From: UBA10364 sp905182675 | Lineage (GTDB): Bacteria; Bacteroidota; Bacteroidia; Flavobacteriales; Schleiferiaceae | Assembly (NCBI GenBank): GCA_963933975.1 | Contig: CAWVWE010000004.1 | Coordinates: 1 to 64,000 of the forward strand | Direction of reading: 5' to 3' | DNA: 64,000 nt | In this document: positions 41,677 through 49,453 of the stretch, in pieces | Position numbering within the stretch: the stretch's first letter is position 1 | Layout: each line of letters starts with the position of its first letter | Translations under genes and position numbers: made by a program | The notes under the pieces: generated by a model | The model's input: the letters and a program-made list of their open reading frames with translations, nothing else | Told to the model about the DNA's origin: nothing | Database searches by the model: none

Positions 41677-43089
41677 ATGTCGTTTCTAACCTTGCGTGTT
41701 CGCACCTTTCTGTTAATGTTGCTCACCATAGTGGTGGCATTTCTATTGACAGGAACATTCAGCCTGTATCATTTTCGCCTAGAGAATAGAAACTATCATT
41801 TTGAGCGGCTCGAGCGTAAGGAAAAGGCCATTCTTAGTCACATAGACTATTTCACCAGAAGCGACCAGAACAAAGGGCTTCTCGCCAATCAATGGGAGCG
41901 TATTCTTTCTGGCAAAGTTGCGGAAATTAGCTCAATTCACAAGCTAGACTTCGGAATATACACCTCTTCTGGCGTATTTGTAGCGGGAAGTTTTTTGAGA
42001 AATGAGGATCGCACACTTTTCCCAATGCTCCTCACAGAGTATGCTAACTCCGCTAAAAGCAAGGGGCGTAAAGTCACTAATGAAGGAAACTTCTTGGTTT
42101 CAACCAGCGAGGTTATTGGAAGTAATAATCTTGTAGAGCTTGTCGTAAGAATACCTTACGAAATAGATCCCTCTGCTATTCCAAAGGAGGATGTTGCTTT
42201 TTTACGTCAGTTGCTTTTGCTTTATATTCTCTTGTTCGCCATTGGAATTACGTTTGCTGTGTTTTTCTCCAATTACATCAGCAAGAACATGCGGCTTGTT
42301 ATTGATCAGTTAAAAAAGGTGCGAATCAATAAGTCCAACGAAAAATTGACGTGGCGGTTGAATGACGAAATTGGTGAGCTTATTCAAGAATATAATGTTT
42401 TGGTAGATAAGCTGGAGACGACCGCTATAGAATTGGCGAGAAGTGAAAGAGAAAGCGCATGGAAGGAAATGGCACAGCAAGTCGCCCACGAAATCACCAA
42501 CCCCCTCACTCCTATGAAACTCACCCTGCAGATGATGCAGCGTGAAACAGAGGTTTCGGAGATGAAGTCCATGGCAACTTACCTGCTTGACGAAGTAGCG
42601 TCTCTAACGAACATTGCAGAGGCCTTTTCTAGATTCGCTCAAATGCCAGGGCTTAAGGCAGAGAGTCTGGATATTTCATACCAAACCAATCGTGCGGTTT
42701 CTCTATATATTGATCGCGGCGTCACGTTTATATCCACTGGGCCGGTTTACACCGAGGTTGATAAGGACCAGTGGTCAAGAATAATACACAACCTTGTAAA
42801 GAATGCCTTTCAAAGTATACCGGAGGGCAGGGAGCCAGCCGTGGATATATCTATTGAAAAAGAGGATAACAAAGCGATCGTTATAATTCGAGACAACGGA
42901 ACGGGTATACCTCTCGAGATGCAAGACAGAGTGTTTGAGCCCAACTTTACCACTAAAAGCTCAGGCATGGGACTTGGCCTTGCGATGGTAAAAAACTTAA
43001 TAGAAAATTTTGGCGGAACAATCAGTTTTAGTACCGGAGACCACGGTACAGCATTTAGAATTGAGTTGCCTATCACAAGTATAAAATAA
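41677..43089 (+). CDS. NtrY-like sensor histidine kinase
   Basis: 470 residues. A membrane helix (about 10-30), an extracytoplasmic sensor region, a second helix (about 177-198) and a HAMP-like segment precede the HisKA box QVAHEITNPLTP with phosphoacceptor H271. The HATPase domain has NAFQSIPEG, DNGTGIP and SGMGLGLAMVKNL. It phosphorylates a response regulator on a periplasmic cue. No response regulator is next to it, so it is an orphan kinase. The following crotonase starts four bases later and may share its mRNA. Confidence 0.9.
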   Translation: MSFLTLRVRTFLLMLLTIVVAFLLTGTFSLYHFRLENRNYHFERLERKEKAILSHIDYFTRSDQNKGLLANQWERILSGKVAEISSIHKLDFGIYTSSGVFVAGSFLRNEDRTLFPMLLTEYANSAKSKGRKVTNEGNFLVSTSEVIGSNNLVELVVRIPYEIDPSAIPKEDVAFLRQLLLLYILLFAIGITFAVFFSNYISKNMRLVIDQLKKVRINKSNEKLTWRLNDEIGELIQEYNVLVDKLETTAIELARSERESAWKEMAQQVAHEITNPLTPMKLTLQMMQRETEVSEMKSMATYLLDEVASLTNIAEAFSRFAQMPGLKAESLDISYQTNRAVSLYIDRGVTFISTGPVYTEVDKDQWSRIIHNLVKNAFQSIPEGREPAVDISIEKEDNKAIVIIRDNGTGIPLEMQDRVFEPNFTTKSSGMGLGLAMVKNLIENFGGTISFSTGDHGTAFRIELPITSIK

Positions 43090-43093
43090 GATA

Positions 43094-43873
43094 ATGATGG
43101 AACATGTAATCGTAGAGATTAACGAAGGGATTGCGCTGGTAATGATCAACAGACCAAAGCAACTAAACGCATTGAACAAACAAACGCTAGAGGAGATTGC
43201 TGTCGCGTTTGAAGCCTTTCGCGATAACAATGACGTAAAGGTGGTGATACTTACAGGCTCTGGTGAGAAAGCTTTTGTTGCGGGCGCGGACATAAAGGAG
43301 TTTGTAGACTTCAACGGAGAGCAGGGAACAGAATTAGCAAAGACGGGCCATATGACGGTTTTTAATATCATAGAAGAGTTCCCTAAACCAGTTATTGCTG
43401 CGGTTAACGGATTTGCACTAGGTGGCGGATTAGAGTTGGCGATGTCTGCTCACGTTAGAATTGCTTCTACGAACGCGAGAATGGGACTCCCGGAGACATC
43501 ATTGGGACTAATTCCGGGATATGGAGGAACACAACGTTTACCACAGTTAATAGGCAAGGGTCGCGCATTTGAAATGTTGTTCAGCGCTAAAATGATTGAC
43601 GCTGAAACGGCGCTGAATTATGGTTTGGTAAACCATGTTGTTGCTCAGGAAGTGCTTTTGGAAACAGCACAAAAGATGGCGTCGTCATTTATGAAAAACA
43701 GCATCGTAGCAATGGGTCTCGCTATAGAAGCCGTAAACGCTGGGATGCTAGAAGGTGCGATAGGATATGATGTGGAGGTGCAAGCTTTTGGCGATTGCTT
43801 CGAGACTGAAGACTTCAAGGAAGGCACAACAGCCTTTCTAGAGAAACGTAAGCCGACCTTCCCAGGAGCATAA
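43094..43873 (+). CDS. Enoyl-CoA hydratase/isomerase (crotonase) family protein
   Basis: 259 residues. The oxyanion-hole segments AFVAGADIKEF and ALGGGLELA are present, and both catalytic glutamates of true hydratases are kept (E114 and E134 in GLPETSLG). It is therefore predicted to hydrate 2-enoyl-CoA in beta-oxidation-type pathways. It could serve as a PaaF-like hydratase for the phenylacetate route, but nothing in the local context proves this. The stop overlaps the start of the esterase gene (TAATG). Confidence 0.88.
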   Translation: MMEHVIVEINEGIALVMINRPKQLNALNKQTLEEIAVAFEAFRDNNDVKVVILTGSGEKAFVAGADIKEFVDFNGEQGTELAKTGHMTVFNIIEEFPKPVIAAVNGFALGGGLELAMSAHVRIASTNARMGLPETSLGLIPGYGGTQRLPQLIGKGRAFEMLFSAKMIDAETALNYGLVNHVVAQEVLLETAQKMASSFMKNSIVAMGLAIEAVNAGMLEGAIGYDVEVQAFGDCFETEDFKEGTTAFLEKRKPTFPGA

Positions 43874-44532
43874 TGAGACAGCACTGGATCTCTACTGAGC
43901 AGGAACAACGGATGGACGTGTTGGGAGAGCTTAAGCCTTCTACCAAGCATATATGGATAGGCCTTCATGGCTATGGCCAATTAGTAGAGTTCTTTCAACG
44001 GCCTTTCAGGGATTTAGCAACAGAAGACAGGGTTTTTGTTTTCCCACAGGCCCCGCATAAATTTTATATTAACGGTGTGTCAGGACGCGTTGGAGCATCT
44101 TGGATGACCAAGGATGAGCGCTTGAAAGACATAGATAATCAAAAAAAATACCTGACAACTGTAATCAACTGGGCGCATGCAAAAGCACCATCTACACCTA
44201 TTCATGTTTTAGCATTTAGCCAAGGAGTCGCAACTATTATGCGGTTTTTAGGGCACTCTCCTGCGCGGATAAGTACGTTACTAGCCTGGGCAGGAAGTTG
44301 GCCGTCGGACGCTTCGGAAGAGAACATTAAAGCCCTTTCCAAAATCAATTTCCAAGGCTGGTTTGGAGACGAGGATGAGTTTATAAGCAGGCAGAAGCAA
44401 ATAGAAATCCAAGCACATTACAAGGACAAGTTTGAATTAGACTTAGCTGTTTCGCTTTATAAAGGTGGACATAAGTTTGACAAGGTCATTTTAAAATCAG
44501 AGATTGAACGTCTCGAACAAACAACCCTCTAG
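43873..44532 (+). CDS. Alpha/beta hydrolase (phospholipase/carboxylesterase-like)
   Basis: 219 residues. The lid-less carboxylesterase type: HGYGQ near residue 33, the nucleophile in LAFSQG (Ala replaces the first Gly of GxSxG), WFGDEDEF with the acid residue and GGHKF with the His. Cytoplasmic, with no signal. Substrate unknown; it may hydrolyse short acyl or thio esters. It is coupled to the crotonase gene (TAATG) and followed four bases later by the DUF819 gene. Confidence 0.8.
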   Translation: MRQHWISTEQEQRMDVLGELKPSTKHIWIGLHGYGQLVEFFQRPFRDLATEDRVFVFPQAPHKFYINGVSGRVGASWMTKDERLKDIDNQKKYLTTVINWAHAKAPSTPIHVLAFSQGVATIMRFLGHSPARISTLLAWAGSWPSDASEENIKALSKINFQGWFGDEDEFISRQKQIEIQAHYKDKFELDLAVSLYKGGHKFDKVILKSEIERLEQTTL

Positions 44533-44535
44533 CAC

Positions 44536-45792
44536 ATGGAACACGAAATATATCCTTGGATCACTAATGACGCGACCCTTTTTGGCATTTTAGCGGCGTT
44601 ATTAGGTGGCATATTCTACACATCTAAAAGTAATCACAGGCTTTGGAAAAAGTTCTATTCGATCATTCCTGCCCTGTTGCTGTGTTATTTTTTGCCCTCG
44701 CTGTTAACCACGTTCGAGATTATTGACCCTAAGCAAAGCAGGCTTTATTTTATGGCATCGCGCTATCTACTGCCTGCAGCATTGATTCTTTTAACACTGA
44801 GCATAGACTTTAAGGAGGTTGTTAAGTTGGGGCCAAAGGCATTGATCATGTTCTTTACAGGAACCGTAGGTGTGATTATAGGTGGCCCGCTTAGTATTTT
44901 GTTTTTCAGTGCTGTGGCGCCAGACATCGTTGGAGCTAATCCTGAAGAAATATGGCGAGGAATGACCACTATTGCTGGTTCTTGGATTGGTGGTGGCGCA
45001 AACCAGGCGGCGATGAAGGAAGTATTCGAGGTTAGCGAAGATATTTTTAGCGCCATGGTAACGGTGGACGTGCTGGTAGCGGAACTGTGGATGGCGTTTC
45101 TTCTCATTGGTGTTGCGAGATCTAAGGATATTGATAAAATATTTAAGGCAGACGCAAGCTCAGTAGAATCGTTGCAAAACAAAATGGAGGCCTATACGAA
45201 TAGCATCTCTAAAATACCAACGTTTAACGACCTCATATATATTCTTGCGCTTGGTTTTGGCGCAACTGGACTTGCTCATTTAGGGAGTGATTTGATTGCC
45301 CCTTTTATCGGGGAGCACTATCCGGGATTGGCTAAATTCAGCTTGACGTCAGGTTTCTTTTGGCTCGTGGTTATCGCGACTACGCTGGGTATTCTACTGA
45401 GCTTTACGAAAGCTAGAAACCTGGAAGGTGCAGGCGCATCTAAGGTAGGGTCTGTGTTTATTTATATTCTTGTCGCTACGATTGGGATGAGCATGAATGT
45501 CATGGAGGTCTTTCACAATCCAGGTCTTTTTGCAGTAGGACTGGTATGGATGATGATTCATATTGGGCTTATGGTTATTGTTGCTAAAATGATTAAGGCG
45601 CCGTATTTTTTCCTTGCGGTAGGTTCAAAGGCAAACATTGGCGGAGCAGCGAGCGCTCCAGTTGTTGCCGCGGCGTTCCATCCAGCGTTAGCTCCAGTAG
45701 GAGTGTTGTTAGCGGTTTTAGGCTATGCACTTGGAACTTACGGGGCGTACATTTGTGGACTCTTAATGCAAGGCGCGGCTGGTGCGTACTAG
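44536..45792 (+). CDS. DUF819-family membrane protein
   Basis: 418 residues with about ten membrane helices. Family blocks GSWIGGGANQAAMKEV, MSMNVMEVFHNPGLF and SKANIGGAASAPVVAAAFHP are visible, with a repeated Gly-rich motif in each half suggesting inverted-repeat carrier topology. Members are putative transporters with no settled substrate. It follows the esterase gene by three bases and is followed by a small coupled ORF and an M28 peptidase. Confidence 0.85.
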   Translation: MEHEIYPWITNDATLFGILAALLGGIFYTSKSNHRLWKKFYSIIPALLLCYFLPSLLTTFEIIDPKQSRLYFMASRYLLPAALILLTLSIDFKEVVKLGPKALIMFFTGTVGVIIGGPLSILFFSAVAPDIVGANPEEIWRGMTTIAGSWIGGGANQAAMKEVFEVSEDIFSAMVTVDVLVAELWMAFLLIGVARSKDIDKIFKADASSVESLQNKMEAYTNSISKIPTFNDLIYILALGFGATGLAHLGSDLIAPFIGEHYPGLAKFSLTSGFFWLVVIATTLGILLSFTKARNLEGAGASKVGSVFIYILVATIGMSMNVMEVFHNPGLFAVGLVWMMIHIGLMVIVAKMIKAPYFFLAVGSKANIGGAASAPVVAAAFHPALAPVGVLLAVLGYALGTYGAYICGLLMQGAAGAY

Positions 45793-45943
45793 GGAATTAC
45801 ATATTCATAACGGCTTTGTCTTTGAGCATCGCTTAAGGTTTTATGTGTTTACGGCACTTGCTCTAGCTTGCGTAATATTTTCAGGACAATTATTAGCCTA
45901 TGGTGACGACAAAAACAAGGTTAAGAAAGAAATGATAAGATGA
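45782..45943 (+). CDS. Small single-helix membrane protein (about 53 residues)
   Basis: Found by direct reading. The frame runs from GTG 45782 (another GTG at 45845) to TGA 45941-45943. The stop overlaps the M28 start as ATGA, and the 5' end overlaps the DUF819 stop. The residues RFYVFTALALACVIFSGQLL form a convincing membrane helix with a charged tail GDDKNKVKKEMIR. Coupling at both ends supports a real gene. No ATG is available, so the start is uncertain. Function unknown. Confidence 0.5.
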   Translation: MRTRELHIHNGFVFEHRLRFYVFTALALACVIFSGQLLAYGDDKNKVKKEMIR

Positions 45944-47304
45944 AAAAAACAGTTTTAATATTTGGGCTATTGATGGCTAATGTCTTGGCAGCCCAAGAGA
46001 TACCTCTTAATGCTAAAGAAGTAATCAAAAGTTTCTACACTGAAGCGCTGGGCGAGCAGCAAGGATACCAATGGCTACATCATTTGTGTACAGAAATCGG
46101 ACCGCGGCCAAGCGGATCTGAAGCAGCTAATGAAGCGGCACGCTGGGCACAGCTCGAAATGCTCCAAGCTGGAGCAGACACGGCATGGCTGCAGCCCGTT
46201 GAGGTTCCTAAATGGCATAGAGGAGCTGAATGGTCGAAAGTGATTTCCAAAGGGGTTACAACGGTTTTGCCAACGACAGCCTTAGGCGGATCTGTTCCAA
46301 CACCGTTGGAAGGAATCCTAGCAGAGGTTGTTGAGGTAGACTCTTTTGAAGAGCTCGAAAGACTTGGAAGAGCCGGAATAGAGGGAAAAATAGTCTTCTA
46401 CAACACGTACATGGACCACGCAATGATTAGCACATTCAACGCCTATGGCGGCGCTGTTAAATATAGATGGGCTGGAGCTATGGAAGCTGTAAAACACGGC
46501 GCTGTGGCTACCGTAATGCGTTCTGTCACACTATTACGTGATGACCTGCCTCATACAGGGGCGATGAGCTACGGTGACAGTGAACAGAAGATTCCAACGG
46601 CGGCTATTTCTTGGCAGGCAGCGGACAAATTAAGTCAAATGATTAGTTCAGACCCAACTGTTAAGCTGCACCTCTATCTTGATTGCGGCGTGCAAGGAAC
46701 GGCTATAAACTATAATGTAGTTGCAGATTTTAAGGGAAGCGTCAAGCCAGATGAAATCATGTTGGTTGGCGGGCACATAGACTCATGGGACCTTGGGCAA
46801 GGCGCTCAAGACGATGGAGCTGGATGCGTGCATGCGATGCAGGTTCCGAGCTTGATGCGCCAAGTTGGCTATCAAAACAAAAGAACAATTAGAGTGGTCT
46901 TGTGGGCTAACGAAGAGTTTGGTCTTGACGGCGCGAAGGAATACGCACGCTGGGCAAGGGAACAAGATGTTCACCATTGGGTAGCGATGGAAAGTGATGG
47001 TGGCGGAGATGTCCCTAGAGGTTTTGGAATAGGCGCGGACGAAGCACGCGTGAAAATGGTTAGAGGTTTTAAAGAGCTCCTGAGTCCCTATGGCATTAAT
47101 GTGTTAGCGAAGGGGGGCGGTGGAGCGGACTTAGGCCCGCTGAGAGGGCATGATGATTTCTTCATAGGTTTTCGTCCAGAAAGTCAAAGATATTTCGATT
47201 TTCACCACAGCGCAAGAGACAACATTGACGCTATCCATCCCCGTAGTTTAGAAATGGGTGCTGCTTCGATGACTGCGCTGTACTACTTGCTGGACAATAA
47301 TTAA
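45940..47304 (+). CDS. Secreted M28-family peptidase (carboxypeptidase Q-like)
   Basis: 454 residues with a signal peptide of 18 residues (cut near VLAAQ). A protease-associated segment lies at about 120-250. The zinc peptidase core has GGHIDSWDLGQGAQDD (H279, D281, D291), the catalytic pair NEEFG (E325, E326), an ESDGGGD block and FHHSARDN near the end. The layout fits plasma glutamate carboxypeptidase-like exopeptidases acting in the periplasm or outside. ATG 45940 overlaps the small ORF stop. Confidence 0.9.
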   Translation: MKKTVLIFGLLMANVLAAQEIPLNAKEVIKSFYTEALGEQQGYQWLHHLCTEIGPRPSGSEAANEAARWAQLEMLQAGADTAWLQPVEVPKWHRGAEWSKVISKGVTTVLPTTALGGSVPTPLEGILAEVVEVDSFEELERLGRAGIEGKIVFYNTYMDHAMISTFNAYGGAVKYRWAGAMEAVKHGAVATVMRSVTLLRDDLPHTGAMSYGDSEQKIPTAAISWQAADKLSQMISSDPTVKLHLYLDCGVQGTAINYNVVADFKGSVKPDEIMLVGGHIDSWDLGQGAQDDGAGCVHAMQVPSLMRQVGYQNKRTIRVVLWANEEFGLDGAKEYARWAREQDVHHWVAMESDGGGDVPRGFGIGADEARVKMVRGFKELLSPYGINVLAKGGGGADLGPLRGHDDFFIGFRPESQRYFDFHHSARDNIDAIHPRSLEMGAASMTALYYLLDNN

Positions 47305-47444
47305 CATGAATGAGTCAAATTAATATCACATAACATAATATCACGCAATAGATCAGAGATAATCAATCGTGAGATAAGCGCGAGGGTAAGTAAGGATGTA
47401 TATTTACCTCAACTTAAGAGTAGCTTAGGTTTATTGGTTTGGTT
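47305..47444 (+). other. Noncoding stretch before a terminator
   Basis: No ORF or RNA gene is recognised. It contains a bulged stem GAGGGTAA...TTACCTC (about 47381-47410). It is probably the 3' UTR of the M28 gene; a small RNA ending at the next terminator cannot be ruled out. Confidence 0.3.
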
Positions 47445-47472
47445 AAACCCCGTCCTCGGACGGGGTTTTTTT
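47445..47472. terminator. Rho-independent terminator
   Basis: An 11-base perfect stem AAACCCCGTCC / GGACGGGGTTT with a TC loop, then seven T residues. It separates the M28 gene from the convergent DUF5777 gene. Confidence 0.9.
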
Positions 47473-47483
47473 ATGTCCAAAAA

Positions 47484-48356
47484 CTAATCACGTAACGTAA
47501 ACACACGTGAAATATTGAATCCAAGAAACAGCCCGCCGTTCAAAGCGCTATAGCTGTTTCGTGACAGCCAATAAGGCGTGCTCATGCCTCTTGTATTAGA
47601 AAGGTGAAACTGGAAAACATGGCCCCCTGTCTCAATGTCAATCCCTACGCCGAACGGTACTGTAAAAACGCTTCCATCGCTATAAGACTTGTTGCTAATA
47701 AAAGAATACTCTCCTGTTAAAGCCATTCTTTTGGTGAGCTTATATCGCGCTCCTAGAGTCGCGTTATAGGTTGAATTAGGATCTTCGACTGATGGCACCA
47801 GGTTCCAGTGAACGAGTGACGGGGAGAACAGGGTACTTAGTTTGGAATTCCACTTTCGCGTGAAAATTGCTTGGTGGTGGTAGGAAAGTCTGTCGGTGGT
47901 TAAGTGGTCAACACCATCCGTGTATCGAGCGCCCCTGTAGTTGACAGAGGAAAGAAGGGTTAGGCTAACCGGCATTGGGTTCGGACCACTAGACTGTCGG
48001 AGTGTGCGTAGTTTAACAAAGGAGTCAACAACCTTAAAAACAGACGAACGGCCTATGCCAACATTCAAGCGGTCCGTTATACCGTAGTCTAGTTGCATGC
48101 GAATTTGAGCATTGTCTAACCCTAGAAAGTTATACAAATAGTCCTCCCCAAAGCTTCCGAACCTATGAGCAATGACATATTGAAGCACCCCAGCGCCAGG
48201 CGTTTCGTTTGTGGCGGAGTTAACCAGCTGGGTCCCTTTAAAAGTTGCGAACGCATATTCCTTAGCTTGCTCCTCCTCGAACAGGTCGAAAACATCTTCC
48301 TGGGCAAAACCTAGTTGGGAAATCAATAGGCATAAGGTGATTACTAAACACTTCAT
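47484..48356 (-). CDS. DUF5777-family outer-membrane beta-barrel protein
   Basis: 290 residues. A signal peptide (cut after LGFAQ) is followed by alternating amphipathic strands with aromatic girdles and a terminal strand ending RVFTLRD. The blocks YVIAHRFGSFGEDY and GITDRLNVGIGRSS are typical of the family. It lies after a cytochrome-like lipoprotein and a YceI protein, a trio repeatedly found in Bacteroidota. The function of the set is not established, perhaps linked to periplasmic redox or quinone transport. It starts one base after the yceI stop. Confidence 0.82.
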   Translation of the reverse strand: MKCLVITLCLLISQLGFAQEDVFDLFEEEQAKEYAFATFKGTQLVNSATNETPGAGVLQYVIAHRFGSFGEDYLYNFLGLDNAQIRMQLDYGITDRLNVGIGRSSVFKVVDSFVKLRTLRQSSGPNPMPVSLTLLSSVNYRGARYTDGVDHLTTDRLSYHHQAIFTRKWNSKLSTLFSPSLVHWNLVPSVEDPNSTYNATLGARYKLTKRMALTGEYSFISNKSYSDGSVFTVPFGVGIDIETGGHVFQFHLSNTRGMSTPYWLSRNSYSALNGGLFLGFNISRVFTLRD

Positions 48357-48866
48357 CTAGGGTCTTTTTTTCATAACACAAAACACTGTTATGGTGGCAT
48401 ACGGATCAATCTTGTCAGAAACAGTTTTAGGAATAGAAACGTCGTACTCTGACAGATTTACTTTAAACGTGGTTTTAAATTCCATACCATCCTTAGTCTC
48501 CGCTAAGACAGCGGGTACTTGCACAGATTTTGTCACGCCATGCATGGTGAGTTCACCTTGAGCAAAACCGTCAGTATAAAAGCCTTTAAAAGAAGCTTTT
48601 GGATATTTTACGCTTTCCACATAGTTCTCGTTGAAATGCTCTTGCATTAAGGCACGTTTAAAATTAAACGAGGTCATGAGCACCTGAACGCCAATCTTCC
48701 CTGTGGCAGCGTCATAAACAGCCGTTGCGCTTTTTGTTTCCGCCATAATATCCTCGAGTGGTGAACCTGCGTCAAAAGAGAGGCTTCCTTCTCGAGTCAA
48801 GAATTGTTGCGCGGAAACAGCAGTGCTTAAAAGGAGACTTATAAAAAGTAAGTGAAAGAACTTCAT
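48357..48866 (-). CDS. YceI-family periplasmic protein
   Basis: 169 residues with a signal peptide cut after AVSAQ. A lipocalin-like YceI barrel: AAVYDAATGKIGV, KYPKASFKGFYTDG, GELTMHGVTKSV and FKVNLSEYDV. Family members bind isoprenoid quinones or other hydrophobic ligands. Middle gene of the cytochrome-YceI-DUF5777 set. Confidence 0.88.
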   Translation of the reverse strand: MKFFHLLFISLLLSTAVSAQQFLTREGSLSFDAGSPLEDIMAETKSATAVYDAATGKIGVQVLMTSFNFKRALMQEHFNENYVESVKYPKASFKGFYTDGFAQGELTMHGVTKSVQVPAVLAETKDGMEFKTTFKVNLSEYDVSIPKTVSDKIDPYATITVFCVMKKRP

Positions 48867-48877
48867 AACAGAATGAT

Positions 48878-49243
48878 TTAGTTATTTGGTGCACCTTCAG
48901 AAATCCAAGCGCGTAGCTTGGACTGGTCGCAAAGTGACAGAGGACCACTTGGAGGCATAAGCAGCGGGTCTCCTAAAGGGAGTTCTACTCTATTCATAAA
49001 GGTATTAAGCACGGCCCAGGCGCTTGCGTTTGAATGCCCCTCTAGGTTGACCCCTGCGATTGGATCATTGTCGTTATGACAAATCACGCAGTTTTGGGTA
49101 AGTATCTCGCTGATGTCCTGGCTAAAAGTAACTGCAGAGGTGTCACAAGGCGCTGTCACACCACCGTATAGGTCTTGTGTGTTATTGTAGGTGCAGCCAG
49201 TTGCCATCGCTAATACAGTACAAATGAGTAAAAACTTTATCAT
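48878..49243 (-). CDS. Cytochrome c-like heme lipoprotein
   Basis: 121 residues from ATG 49243. Lipoprotein signal MIKFLLICTVLAMATGC; an upstream ATG at 49297 would bury the signal. One heme motif CVICH, with a likely axial Met in LLMPPSGP. This is the small single-heme type found in outer or periplasmic electron transfer or sensing modules. The gene starts the three-gene set. A TATATTTA sequence, one base off the -7 consensus, lies about 75 bases upstream. Confidence 0.8.
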   Translation of the reverse strand: MIKFLLICTVLAMATGCTYNNTQDLYGGVTAPCDTSAVTFSQDISEILTQNCVICHNDNDPIAGVNLEGHSNASAWAVLNTFMNRVELPLGDPLLMPPSGPLSLCDQSKLRAWISEGAPNN

Positions 49244-49453
49244 GGAATAAGTGTCATTTGAGAAAACTCCTCCTATCGTGAGACCGAGTCTTGTCATCTC
49301 TCTTTAAAAATTAAATATAGCACCTTCTTCTAACAACTGGTCGCCATAATAATAACAAGATTTTATGGAGCAATTTTGATGAGAATCAACAGGAAAGAAT
49401 ACTAATTATTTAAAAGTAGTAATAGCCATCCGATTAGCGAGTCTATAGCCACC
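49244..49453. other. Intergenic region upstream of the cytochrome set
   Basis: 210 bases between the cytochrome gene start and the addA-like stop. It must hold the promoter of the cytochrome-YceI-DUF5777 set. No terminator hairpin is evident for the addA-like gene, which is transcribed in the same direction, so read-through into the set is possible. Confidence 0.35.

Noticed and set aside
47500..47515. CACGTGAAA half-site resembling parS
   Set aside because: Only one half-site matches, and it lies in the DUF5777 coding region far from the other sites.
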